Positions 23,590 through 35,401 of a stretch of DNA of 64,000 nucleotides are shown here, one piece after another. Location of the stretch: NCBI GenBank assembly GCA_003952965.2, contig RXIC02000493.1, positions 62,001-126,000 on the forward strand, written 5' to 3'. The notes beneath the pieces are model-generated. The model worked only from the letters and a program-made list of their open reading frames with translations. It ran no database searches and was not told the DNA's origin. Every line of letters starts with the position of its first letter. Within the stretch, counting starts at the first letter, position 1. This stretch comes from Morella rubra. Taxonomy: Eukaryota > Streptophyta > Magnoliopsida > Fagales > Myricaceae. The translations under genes and the position numbers were made by a program.

Positions 23590-23830
23590 ACTATCAACAC
23601 GTTGGGCAATTCGAGGCTTTTTCAATGTCGTTCAAACTGAACGATGCTGCATAAGGTTCAAACGGATCTATTGTATTATGCATGACATTATTGAAAATGA
23701 TACCATTTGAACACGTCCAAACAGTAACGTTTATGTTCGAGTAGTACGATGAATCACCATTTGAACAATGATAGATGGCCACCAAATTTAGATTACCTAG
23801 TATTCGAACAATAATAGACTGACACTATAT
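23590..23830. repeat. TTCGAAC/TTTGAAC motif cluster
   Basis: At least seven short motifs (TCGTTCAAACTGAACG, GGTTCAAACGG, CCATTTGAACACG, TGTTCGAGTAG, CCATTTGAACAATG, ATTCGAACAATAATAG) lie in both orientations. They mirror the cluster at 20140-20450 on the other side of the accessory ORF, as expected for two subterminal regions of one CACTA element. Confidence 0.4.
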
Positions 23831-23929
23831 ATATATTTTCTAGTTTTTGAACGGTGGGAAACATAACACATACAAATTCGAGAAAATCACCCAAAATCCT
23901 GAAAAACACAACAAAGCACATAAAAAGTC

Positions 23930-24130
23930 AGGAATTTGGATTTTTAGTCACTAAGTTTTGCACACTTCCATTTTTAGTCATGCCATTTTGAGGTTCAAAT
24001 TTTTAGTCCTTGGGTTTATTATCTTTTCAAAATCGGGTCCTTCTATCACCCCTCCCTTAGTCCCCTTAACGGAAATCATTGCCACGTCAACAAATCATCC
24101 TCCTCAGCCTCATTTATCTACATCAGCTCC
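23930..24130 (+). repeat. Possible left terminal region of MULE-2
   Basis: Starts GGAATTTGGATTTTTAGTCA and has repeated 'TTTTTAGTC' phrases followed by '...CCTTAACGGAAATCATTGCCACGTCA'. The layout resembles the ends of MULE-1 and the complete MULE. It precedes the transposase relic at 25000 by about 1 kb. No matching right terminus or 9-bp duplication was identified. Confidence 0.4.
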
Positions 24131-24999
24131 ATCACTGCATCCAAATGATGTGGCATTGCATGGGTTTTGGAGTTTCACCCACCATCTCGAGTGGAGCTTT
24201 TCATTTTATGGCTCAGATTATATTATTGTGACCCACGTTAAGATTGTGTTTTTCTTTTATGGGTTTCCAGAAAATTACATCTTTTTGCTTCTCTGGAAAC
24301 CGCGACTTTGTTGGGGTCCTGTGATAGTGTTCCCATTTATTCGAGTGCCTCCCTTGATGTTTATTTTTGTTTTAGTGTGAGATAGTATTGTTCGTGCGAT
24401 GTCTTCTACGTCTAACAAAGCATCGACACATATCTGGGTCACTTTATTTTCTATATTGTTACGTTTTGTTTCTTTGTGTTTGTGTCACAATTTTGTTGAT
24501 GTGTGTTTTGTATGTTTGTGGTTTAATATTGCTTTAAGTTCGATATACTTGAATAAAGAATGGGGCCCATGTCATCAAAAATGTGGGTCATGCCTTTATG
24601 TCAAAGGCAAACAAACACATATGGGTCAAACGCAGAGGGGTAATTCAGACTTCGTCACATGGCATGGTTATTGTGGTCCCAGTATTGACAATATCGGTCC
24701 TTTGACTTGGAAAATAAATACATTTTAGTTGTGGTCCTAGTATTGACATGATCGATCCTTTGACTTAGAATGCACATTGTTAGTTGATGTCTCATCCGAT
24801 GCACCGTTACTTTGGAATAAACAACTTATCCAAAGTATAACCGACGTGTGAAACCTTTTATCTAAATATTAGCCTCTTGTAATAAATAATTGAACAATTT
24901 AGCCTCTTGTAGATGTATATTTTGATTTCAGCAATCGTACGGATAAGACATTTTTGCTATTCAATTACTTAACCCCCTTTATTAATTTTTTAGCAGATA

Positions 25000-27560
25000 A
25001 TGGTATATCATGGTGGGCAATTTCTGGATGACCAAGGTCAGCTCTATGTATGAGGCAAGGTAGAGGAAGTGGGACATGTGGACGTTGATTTTATGAGTGT
25101 AAAAGAGTTTGAGAACAGTGTGTTGTGTTTAGGGTATTGCTTAGTGGGAGATCTATAGAACACCTTCGTCAATCAGGTTGGTTTACTGTTAAGGCTTTGA
25201 AGACTAACAGGGATATCATCAGATTGGGTAATTTGGCACACAATTAAAGTAGAAAGGTGCTAAACGTATTTGTAGAGAACGTTGTGGATGTTGTTGACAT
25301 TGTTGAGCTAGAAGAGCCCCTCATAGATTGACATCTATACCTGGGGCAAATATGGGGGATGTCGATGGTGTCAGGCTAGATGACGAAGTTGTATCTGAGG
25401 AAGATGTACAGCCTTCCCGACGTGTTGGTAAAATGAGGAAAGGTCGTCGGGGTAAGAGACGTGGTTGGCCTCATAAGGGTGTTCATATTGGTAATCTTGT
25501 TGACCAATCTGATGAGGAGGATGGAGGACATGATTACAGCACTGACCTTGAGGACTTTATTGAGGATGATGAAGAATAATCAAAGTTATTTGCTGATGTT
25601 GACAGCCTAAGGAGTTATGAGCAAGATAGTGGTGCAAATGTGGATTGGTTTGTGCTTTTTCAAGTCCCTCGAAGGGAGACAATGATGGTGATGTCTCTTT
25701 TGAGTATAGGGACAATGATGAGTTTTATAACTTGGATGGGTCTGATAGTGATGAAACCCCACACAAAATATATCCTGAGTTTAATAAGAATGATATGCAT
25801 GGTGATGTTAATTTTGAGTCTACGCTAATTTTCCCCAATATACAATTAATAAGGAAGGCTCTAAAACGATATGTAGTGCAGAATTATTTTCACTTCACAT
25901 ACTTGCTCAAAGATAAGATCCGGGTGCAAGCCATTTGTAAAGAGGAGTCATGCGATTGTACATATTTGTATCGGAATTGAAGGACCGCATATTGTACATA
26001 TGCGACTTCACATACTTAACATTGAGTTCTAGGCACAACAATCTTTGCCAAATTTCAAAGATCATCTGAGTTGCCCTGTCTCTACACTTCAGGGTCAGAT
26101 TCAGAGGGACTTTAACTATGAAGTGCCCTTGCATTGCTGCAATAGACTAAAAGAAGGGTACTCGAGAAAGTCTAAAAATCAAGCTAAACAGTTCAAGTAT
26201 GCTCGTCATTATGGGCAGGCCATTCAGAAATGGAACCCGGGCAATACTGTGACCCTTCTCAAGACCGGAGAACACTTTAAGAGGTTCTATATCTATCTTA
26301 CTCCATGCAAGTTGGGGCTATTGTATTGTAGACCCTTCATCAGTGTTGATGGATGCCTCTTAAAGGGTTAGTTTGGAGGGCAACTATTATGTGCTATTGG
26401 GAAAGTTGGGAACAATTACATATTCCCAATTGCATTTTGCAGTGGTCAAGGCAGAGACTCGAGATTAATTGAGTTGGTTCATGAGCCAATTATTGGATGA
26501 TATTGAACCGACGGAAGTTCATGGGTAGACTTTTAAGAGCGAAAAACAAAAGGTATTCCTCATTCGCTATTGTTATGTCTACTTTAGTAATTATTATTTA
26601 ACTGACTTACGGTGTTTGTAATGTAGGAATTGGATCTAATTTTCGAGCATAAACTTCCAAATGTTGAGCAAAGATTTTGTCTTCGCCATTACCATGAAAA
26701 TCTTAAGTCTACTGGCACAAGGGCATGGTAGTAAAGGATGCCCATTGGAAAGTTGCAACTGCATAAACCGTATTGCATTCGAAGCTCAAATGCCTCACAT
26801 CAAACTTATTTTTCTTGCTATCTACAAATTTTTGAGTGAGATAAATCTAACCTTATGGTCACGGCATGCGTTTGGTGTTGGTTGCAAGACCAACATGCTC
26901 CTAAATAACCTTCCTGAAGCTTTCAACCCCTGGATCAAAGCACATGACAAGCATATCATTGCCATGTGTGAAACGATAAGACGACAGCTATTAAATAGAT
27001 TGCACAAAAAGAAGGTAGGGGGATTGGCTACAATTAGTCACGCACTGGAGTCATTGTGTCCCAAGGTTTTTCAGAAGTTGAAAAAAATTCAAAGTCATGC
27101 AAGAGTTTGTGTGTAACGATGGCAAAATAGGTTAGAGTTTGAAGGTGACTGTCCATTTGAGAAATGTAGAGTCCCAGACCTTAAGACCCTCACCTGCTCT
27201 TGGGGATAGGCAATTATGCGAAATACCATGTATTCAGGTATGTATGATGATCTATTATCATAAAAATCGCTCCAAAGATTATGTCGCCGACTGCTACCGC
27301 ATGGCAACTTACCTCAAATCATACGAGAATGGAATACATCATTTGCCTAGGAAGGCGAGAAAAGGAAAACCTGATGAACCGTTAGTCCCTTACAAGATTA
27401 GTGGACGATGGTACTCAGTGAAATGTGGCAATTGTGGTACGGAGGATCACAACATAAGGGCATGTCCGCATCCTTGAAGGGCAAGAAAAATAAGAAAACA
27501 ACCCAAAATGCAGAAGGAGAACGTTGGAGGAGAAAATGACAAGAATCAGGTAGAGGTAGT
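25000..27560 (+). pseudogene. MULE-2 transposase relic (mudrA-like)
   Basis: Starts MVYHGGQFLDDQGQLYV, followed by an acidic and basic linker (25354-25579, ending DLEDFIEDDEE), the MuDR DNA-binding domain (25828-25980, IRKALKRYVVQNYFHFTYLL then KDKIRVQAICKEESC), the linker CCNRLKEGYSRKSKNQAKQF, and the MULE DDE domain (26310-26530, RPFISVDGCLLKG and FGGQLLCAIGKVGNNYIFP). An intron at 26553-26626 is in the position shared by all MULEs here. Then come ELDLIFEHKLPNVEQRFC, WSRHAFGVGCKTNMLLNNLP and a zinc knuckle with all ligands (CGNCGTEDHNIRAC, 27424-27465). The first catalytic Asp is kept. Several stops and frameshifts, and a degraded SWIM region, make it inactive. Confidence 0.88.
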
Positions 27561-28139
27561 TTGCTGTAAAATTGTTTTGTTTTGGAAATGTATTGTAATT
27601 GTAACTAACATATGACTTTATCTTTGCTAAAATTAAAAAAAATAAAAAAAACTAACATATGACTTTTATTATACTGTTTACTTCTGCAAAATGCTCTAAG
27701 TGATGCTCCCGCTAGCAGAGTTAGAGGCAGAGTAAGGGGAAGGAGTATAGGAAGAAGGAGTGTAGAGGTTCCCAATCATGCTCCAACAGTAGTTGAAAAC
27801 CTTGAAGAAGGGGATCCCAATCATGCTCCAGTAGCGGTTAAGAACCTTGGAGAAGCGTCTCTTAATCTTACTCCAACCACGGATATGACTCTTAGGTTTG
27901 TTCTGGATTGCATAATTATATTGTGGTATTGGTTTGATATATTTCTTAGATTCTAAACTGTAATTGTGATTGTTGATGGGACTTGGAGGGTCACTACATA
28001 CTGGGGTAGTGGTAGATGCAGATGTTAATTTTTTATGTATGGTAATTTTAGGCATGCGTTGGTAGTGTTTTGTACTTGCATTTTTGATATGGTATTAGGC
28101 ATATGTTGACATCTTTGTTTAACTTACTTTGGTTTTGTG
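27561..28139. other. 3' tail of MULE-2, low information
   Basis: About 0.6 kb of sequence after the zinc knuckle, with GAAGGAG-rich repeats at 27730-27880 ('CCCAATCATGCTCCA' twice). It may be the end of the transposase reading frame and 3' untranslated sequence. No independent gene is supported; the minus-strand open frame here follows the repeats. Confidence 0.4.
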
Positions 28140-28475
28140 GATTTGTAGATGGACGGTCATACATGCAATTTTTTGTGTTGGTGGAAGGCATGTTTCTTAG
28201 ACTTGCAGATGGACGGATTGCGTTGTTGATGGGCAAATTTTTTTTTTGCAAAGCATTGTCCTTGGACTTGCAGATGGATGGGTTGCGTTGTTGAAGGGCA
28301 AATTTTTTGTATTGTTTCAAGATATTTTTCTTGGACTTACAGATAGATGAGTTGTGTTGTTGATAGGCAGATTTGTATGAAGAATTATGAAGAAAGTGTA
28401 ATACTCTTTTGATAGGGTTGTGTTGTTGATAGAGAGATTTTTGTGAAGAATTGTGAAGAAAGTGTAATACTCTTT
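28140..28475 (+). repeat. Degenerate tandem repeats of about 65-80 bp
   Basis: The phrase 'TTGGACTTGCAGATGGA(C/T)GG(A/G)TTGCGTTGTTGA.GGGCAAATTTTTT' recurs about four times with decay (28140, 28200, 28262, 28330), then a second type 'TGTTGTTGATAG..AGATTTTTGTGAAGAATTGTGAAGAAAGTGTAATACTC' appears twice (28358-28414, 28421-28477). The 158-codon minus-strand open frame over it is a by-product of the repeats. Confidence 0.65.
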
Positions 28476-28479
28476 TATT

Positions 28480-29249
28480 ACTTGCTCTCGAAACTTTAAT
28501 TATCGAACCTTGGTTAGCCCTCAAGGCAAATACGTTGTTAAAATCCCTTTCGATTAAAGTCCTTCTGTCGGCAAGGATTTCCAGAACGTTGGAGGAATTA
28601 AAGGTTAGTCAAATTATAAGGTCTCTTAACATTTTCATTCCTCACATTGTAGTTCGGTTTCTTTGTATTCTTTATTCAATAGTGCAATGACCCATTTTTG
28701 TTCTCTGTTTCTTTTGGTTGGGACCATTTGGATTGGAGTGTAAAATGAGTGTCTCTGTGCATATGAGTTTGTCTTACACCTAGTTGGTTTAGAGTCCTCA
28801 TGTGGTCCCAGCTTGTTGTTTAGTCCAATGATATGGTCCTTTGATAGTTTGTTAGTTTATCCCGAACCCTACCTACCATACAGAACAAAATTTTGGTCTC
28901 TCAACATTTGGGTTACAATACAAAGACCTAGTTTAGTCTAAGCTTGTCCATTTGATTAACAATATGAAGACCTAACAGTTATACAAATGTTGGATCTCCT
29001 ATATTGTTCAAATATAAGTATATGGGCTGTTAAGTTTGACATTTTAAATAAATAAACAATGCTTAACTAGTATAGTGCATTGGACTTAACATTTGGGCCA
29101 CATAGTTAAGTACCAAACAGATGAACAACCACTACATAACTCATGTTGTGCATTGTAATGCAATTTATAGCATTATTAAATTAAGTTGTTAACTTATTAT
29201 TTATATGTAGTGCACTTTTAACTTACTTTTATTTTCTTTATTTTCAAAT
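28480..29249. other. Non-coding spacer before the third MULE relic
   Basis: AT-rich sequence. Phrases such as GTGGTCCCAGCTTGTTG and ATGGTCCTTTGATAG resemble the leader of MULE-2 (GTGGTCCCAGTATTGAC, CGGTCCTTTGACTTGG at 24670-24710), so this is probably the leader of the relic starting at 29250. Its terminal repeat was not identified. Confidence 0.4.
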
Positions 29250-30557
29250 ATGGTGAAAATATTCATACACTATGAGGGACAAATAATTCAAATATGATGG
29301 ATGCTGATGATGAAGAGAATGTTTGTTGATAGTCAAGGGGTGGAAGAGGCATCTGTTTTGAATGATTTTGAGGGCAATGGTGGTGAGAAATAGCTAGAGC
29401 TTTATCCTAACAATAATGTAAGGGATGATGAAACCAAGGAGCAAGATAATGTAATGATCTGGTTTGGAGCAACCTCCTCAGTTGCTAGAGACACTGAAGC
29501 AGGCGCTCTAGTGTCTAGTGATGACTTGCACAATATGAATGAGGATGCTAGTGAAGTTGACGAAGGCGGTCCTAGCAAAATAAAGTGTCTAGAATTTCAA
29601 GACAAATACATGTCAAATGGAAGGAGGCTGAAGTTATGCACAAGGATAAGGTTTAGAGACCTCAACCTATTCAAGAAAGCTCTATAGCAATTCTGCATTC
29701 AGAATAGTTTCACATTTAGTTTGTTGAAGTCTGGCAAGGTACGGGTGATAGCGAGGTGCAAGGCACCAAAGTGCAAGTGGAGAATCCATTGCTCGATAGA
29801 GAATGAAGGAATGGATCTCAGATAAATACGGTCAAACTAAAATATTGGTGTGGTACATATTATATCAATGGGGTTATTACTATGAAGTGGATAGCGACAC
29901 AATATTTGGAGAAGATCAGAGACACTCTTCACTTGACAACCACTGTACTAAATGAAGAAATACAAAGAGATTGGATGATTGGCATGTCCAAGTACAAGGC
30001 ATACCGGGCATTGAAGCTGGCTTTGGAAGGGGTTAACGGAAGCCATAGAGAGAAGTATAAGCATTGTTACGATTATGCTGCTACTGTTTCTAAATATAAT
30101 CCTGAGAGTGTAGCATTTGTTCACAAAGATATGAGTTTCTTCAAATGCATGTATGTGCGTTTGGAAGCATGCAGATCAGAATTTTTTTTATGTTGTAGGC
30201 CCATCATATCGGTCAACGCGTGCCACTTGAAGGGACCATACGGGGATCAGTTATTCTATGCGATGGCGAAGGGCGGGAACGATGATATATTTCATATCTC
30301 TTACGCGGTATGCAAGAATGAGTGTAGGGTGTCATGGGTGTGATTTCCATAGGCACTACTGGAAGATGTTGATATATTTGATACCCAAGAATGAGTATTT
30401 ATATCCAATTGTCAAAATTTATGTCTATATTTTCACATACCTTGATTTGGCAACCTAAGTTTTTATAACTAACATACAAATCATATTGTTTTTGTTGTCA
30501 GGGTTTAATTGATACCTTTGACATTCTTTTGCCTCACATGGAGCACAGATATTGCAT
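29250..30557 (+). pseudogene. MULE-3 (host) transposase, N-terminal and DDE part
   Basis: Starts MVKIFIHYEGQ, comparable with other plant MULE N-termini, then an acidic linker, the MuDR DNA-binding domain (about 29640-29815, FKKAL..FCIQNSFTFSLL, KVRVIARCKAPKCKWRIH), the linker EIQRDWMIGMSKYKAYRALK (29955-30020) and the DDE domain (30190-30340, CCRPIISVNACHLKGPYGDQ). The usual Asp of the 'DG' motif is Asn followed by Ala. An intron ends at about 30501, and GLIDTFDILLPHMEHRYC follows. The frame is cut exactly at the 9-bp target site of the complete MULE at 30558-36791 and continues at 36801. Scattered stops show decay before or after that insertion. Confidence 0.88.
30549..30557. repeat. Left 9-bp target-site duplication
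   Basis: ATATTGCAT, repeated exactly at 36792-36800 on the other side of the element. Nine bases is the Mutator-family length. Joining the flanks with one copy restores an open frame (HMEHRYCIKDLDKN). Confidence 0.92.
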
Positions 30558-31357
30558 GGGAAAATTAAACTTTTCATCCTCAAACTATCACACATTTTTC
30601 ACTTTGCACCTCAAAGTATCACTTTTTTCAGATTTTACCCTCAAACTACCATGACCCAGCAGTTTACACCTTCCATCCATAACTTCTGTCAATTTAGACA
30701 GAAAACTCATCACATGCGTTTTACGTGAGTATTTGCCACTTACTTTCTCCTTTTTTCCCTTCGCTTTGCCAACCAATTAACGCCAATACCCCTAACCTCC
30801 AATGTTTGACTATATGTAAGCTGGATTTTTTAAAAAGACCAATGTGCCCCTACTTAAACTTGCGCTTTACTGAAATGCCCACATTCACGATCAGAATTGA
30901 AATCGAAGTGCCCTAATCCCTTTGCCGCAATCAATTCTTGAAAACCCTAAATGTTCTTCGTCGAAGCAATTCTTACCTTCACAATCAGCGTTCTTTTGAA
31001 CTCACATGGTTGAAGCATAATTTATTCCTGCTTTTTTCTTTATTCTCTAAAACATGATTAAAAAATATGTGCCCTGTTTCAAATGTGGAGTAATGTCGGC
31101 AGCATACTTTATGATACTAAATTGTCGTGTGTCTGAATTTATGATACTTTATATTTGTGGTCTTGACAACTCTTCCACACTTGGAAAGAGAAACTGTCTC
31201 ACCATTTAAGATGCTTTATTTTTCTTGTTCCTTTATGTTTGTGCTCCACACTCTATTCATCATAGATTGTTGATTGTGATATGTCACATAGATTGGATCT
31301 GATACGTCTCGTCCATTTGCAGATGGAGGTTGTTGCTGTGGAGTTTTATTCCAAAGG

Positions 31358-34300
31358 ATGAGTTTCGAGTTTTTTATTTTTAAGGTCCACTTTGGTGGGA
31401 AGTTCAATCGGAAGTATGGATGTACGTATATCGGTAGAGACACCGATGTGTACGATGAGCCGTATGAACCAAACTTATTGTCCTTCTTCAAGATATAGAC
31501 GATAGTGAAGAAATATGGTACAAAACCGGGGACTTGATATACTATCAAGTGCCCGGTAAGAGTTTAATGGATGGGTTGGTCTTAATTACTTCAGACCACG
31601 ATCTTATCCAAATGGTGAAACGCCATGTGGGTCATGAAATGGTGGTGTTATACCTTGTATCTTTCGCTGAGCACACAGAGGATTTAGAGGTGGTGCAAGA
31701 AGAGGATGAAGAGCGAGAGCATCATCGGTTGGGAGTTAATGACCCATTCTAGAATGAAGTGATAAGTTCCGATAAGGAACTGTTTGATGTTGAGGTAGTT
31801 GGGGGTGGTGGTAGTTCATCGAAGCAAAGAAGTGGAACAATGGCTAATGAGGAAGAGGAAATATGTGTGGAAGATTTTGATATGGAGGATGAAATGGAAC
31901 AGTAACAACGCATTAATGGATGACAACCAAGATGATGAACCAGAACAACCAAGAGTTGAGGAGGTTGCACCCCCGGAAGATGGAGACAAAGCTATTGCAT
32001 CTGAAATTGAATCAGATGATAGTAAATACACATGCATGTTGGATTCAGTATATTAAAAATCGGGAAAAATTACACTTTTTATATGCTTTGGTCCTTACAT
32101 TAATACTGTGTTGGTCTTTGGTCTTTTGTATTTCAGATGACAATTCTGACATGGCACAGAGCGACGTGTTAGATTCGCCACCTATCAGTGATGATGGTAA
32201 GGTTGAAAACACTGGTCCACTTCTATATGCTGGTCCAAAATTTCAGCAAACTGACCAAGCTACCCCTGTACTTCAACTTGACATGAAGTTTGAATCGGTT
32301 GGGTCATTTAGAGAAGCTGTCCGAGAAGAAAATCTCCTCAAAAGGAAGGACCTGAAGTTTTTGAAGAATTGCAATGACAAATGTATTGTTGTCTGCAAAT
32401 CGCATCCAAAGTGCCCATATAGGGTGTATGCTACTTGGGTGAAGAGTGAAAAGACATTTCAAATCAGATCTCTAGAAGTGAGACATGTTTGCAGTAGAAA
32501 GTATAAGAGTTCTATCATCAACTCAAGATGGATTGCAAAATGATACATCGACCAGTTTAAGGGCCAGCCAAATTGGCCAATATCTTCCATTTCTTCAGAG
32601 ATCAAAAGAACTTGGAAAGTTGATGTCACCAACAGCCAAATCTATCGAGTTAGAAAAGATGCAATGACGAAGATATATGGGAAGCACAGAGAGCAGTGCA
32701 ATCAATTATGGGACTATGCAACCACGTTCCACCAAACCAATCAAGGAAGTTGTGTTGTTCTGAAAGTTGAGAGAATAGCACCAGCCCTGACTCCCACCTT
32801 CCAGCGTATGTACTTTTCTTTGGCTACTATGCGTGACAAATTTAAGGTGGCGTGCAGACCTTTAATTGGTTTAGATGGATTTTTTTTAAGGGACCATATA
32901 AGGGGCAGCTTCTGAGTGCAGTCACAAGAGATCCGAATAACAACATGTACCCCATCGTGATGGCAGTGGTTGAAGCAGAGACCAAGGATAGTTGGTCATG
33001 GTTTTTGGAAACCCTTTTGTCAAATCTTGGCCAAGAACATGTACCTTGTTGGAACTTTATCTCGGATCACCAGCAAGTAATGTTATTTTTTGTCCTTAAC
33101 ATTTTATGACTCTTAAAATGCAATCTGATATTTTGATCTCACATATTGTTTCTGTAGGGATTGATACCCAGTTTCAAAGAAGTGTTACCTCGCACAGATC
33201 ACAGAATCTATGTGAGGCATTTATACGCCAACTTTAGAGACAAGGGTCACCGCGGCGTTGCACTGAAGAGCAAGCTATAGGCTGCTGCATCCTCATACAT
33301 AAAAAGGCAGTTCATATATGAGATGGAGCAATTGAAAAAATTGAGTCTAGACGCTTGGTTGTACCTTTCGAAAGTGGATCCAAGCACGTGGTCTCAAGCA
33401 TGGTTTCGACCAAAGTCACGGTCTGATCTGATTGTGAACAACATATCAAAATATTTTAACTCATACATAATGAAGGAGAAGGACAAACCAATCATTACGA
33501 TGATCGAGATGATACAAGAAACTTATGAAGCGATATCAGTTTAAAAGAGATGGGATGACGAGTTACAATCGAATTATGTGTCCTAAAATTCTGGCCAAGC
33601 TGGATGCAGCGGGTGAAGAGTCGTGCCACTGTCTTCCTACATATGATGGTAATGGTCTTTTTGAAGTAGAGCACAAGCATCATACTTATGTGGTTGACCT
33701 GTGTAATAGAACTTATGGGTGCCACAAATGGGACATGATTGGTATTCCTTGCATACATTATTTTTCGACAATTTTGTACGATGGAGGAAAGCCGAAATAA
33801 TTTGTGCACCCATACTATAGTAAAGACATGTACATGCTTGCATATGGGCGTGTCATTTACCCCATGCCTAATGAGACACCATGGTCTAGGACACAACCAA
33901 GAAGACCCAAGAAAAAGAGGATACGATCAGTGGATGAACCAAAGAATCCCAATAGAATGAAGAAAGGGGAGACACCGATGAAGTGTAAGAAATGCAAGCA
34001 AGAGGGGCACAACAGTAGGAATTTCCTTCATCGTCAGGAGCTTGAAAGGCGATTCAGTGGTTTCATGAATGCTGCATCCGCACCATTTGATGGTCCAAGT
34101 GATTTTTGGGAGGAAAATGTAAGTTAAAGCTCATCTGTATTTTTGATGAGTTTCTGAATCATATACTTATGTCAATTGTCTTAATCTGTTGTGGTAGGTG
34201 AAGGACGTTCCCCCTGCATCTCAACCACACAGCCAATAACCAACCTCCTAACCAACCAGCGAGCCACCAATCTCTCAACCCCACAGCCAGCCAGTTGTCA

Positions 34301-34900
34301 GCTAGCCATCCACCTGTCAGTCCATCAGCCAGTTATCCACCTATCAGCCAAACAGCTAGCCATCTACTTGTTAGCCAAACAGCCAGCTAGCCAACTGTCA
34401 CTCAACCTTACAGCAAGCCAGCTGTCAAGCGACCAGTAAGGACAAAGCATCCTACTGTGAAGAATGGAAATTTTTCTCAATGGGATCCTAAGAAAGTAAT
34501 ACCTGTAAGAATTACACATGGTTCATATTTAGCATAAAACAAATGTGACTAATTTTTTTACTTTACATATAATAACAGAGGAATGTTCCGACATCTGGCA
34601 TTGCAACAAGGGTACTAGCAAGGCGGCAATCTAGACCGTTGAGAGAACAAGTGGGGATAGGCAATGCAGGGGCTCCTAAAGTCATTATTGACTTAACTGT
34701 AGACGTATCCAAGTCCCAAACTAGGGGTGGTGTGCGCTGTTCATGGGGTAGGCCTGGGGCTGGAAACTCATATGTCATCCAGTGTGAACCAAAGAAAGAA
34801 AAAGCTCTTGCAACATCCTCGAGGGTGGTGGTCCCTACAATTGAGTAGGCTCTGAAGCTTGTTCAGGAGAAAGATAAAAGGAATGGGAAAGGGAAGATGC
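31358..34900 (+). pseudogene. MULE-4 transposase (mudrA-like, recently broken)
   Basis: Nearly full domain order. From ATG 31358: N-terminal domain (VHFGGKFNRKYGCTY, GDLIYYQVPGKSLMDG, ITSDHDLIQMV), acidic linker, a likely intron at about 32045-32136, MuDR DNA-binding domain (32270-32520, LDMKFESVGSFREAVREEN then CPYRVYATWVKSEKTFQIRS), linker, and DDE domain (32840-33076, CRPLIGLDG..KGPYKGQLLSA, MAVVEAETKDSWSWF, ISDHQQ). After an intron at 33077-33157 follow YVRHLYANFRDKGHRG and WSQAWFRPKSRSD. A SWIM finger lies at 33640-33770 (ESCHCLPT, CHKWDMIGIPCIHYF) and a zinc knuckle at 33985-34020 (CKKCKQEGHNSRNF, last Cys replaced by Phe). A basic tail with QPA/S repeats ends near 34900. Breaks: stops near 31496 and 31905, a one-base shift in the run of eight T at about 32880, and frame changes near 33540. 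Confidence 0.9.
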
Positions 34901-35401
34901 CAACATTAAATAGAATCTGGTTGTGATGCTTTTGTGACAATGTAATTAAACTGAGTCTGTATGCTTCCATTTTTTGTGAATCTGAAACATTGTGTTGTCA
35001 TGCTGATATTTTGTGAAGCTAAAACAGTCTGAGTTAATCTTTTGTAAAGCTAATATACAAATGCAATTATGGAACCCATTTGTGGAGCTATTATTTTGTG
35101 AACATTATATGTAAGTGCAGATATGAAATGATATTGGCAGTTGAAAGTTATGTAAGTGCAGACATTATTTTGAGGTGTTGATAATTGATGGAGGTTGTGT
35201 AAATTCACTTATGGAATGGATTTTCAGTTATTGGAAATTCAGTTAAAACATAAACTTGTGTCAAAGCTGAAACATATATTTCTTACAAAAAATAAAAAAA
35301 AATAAACCACAACACATAGATGACAAATTGAAGTGGTCCATACAATTGAGTTCTAACTCATCAACCAATATACATAGAGCTCATATTCTTGCAAGTACAC
35401 A

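Noticed and set aside
28048..28524. 158-codon minus-strand open frame
   Set aside because: Translation of tandem repeats; internal peptide repeats (NKRVLHFLHNSS and similar) follow from the DNA repeats.
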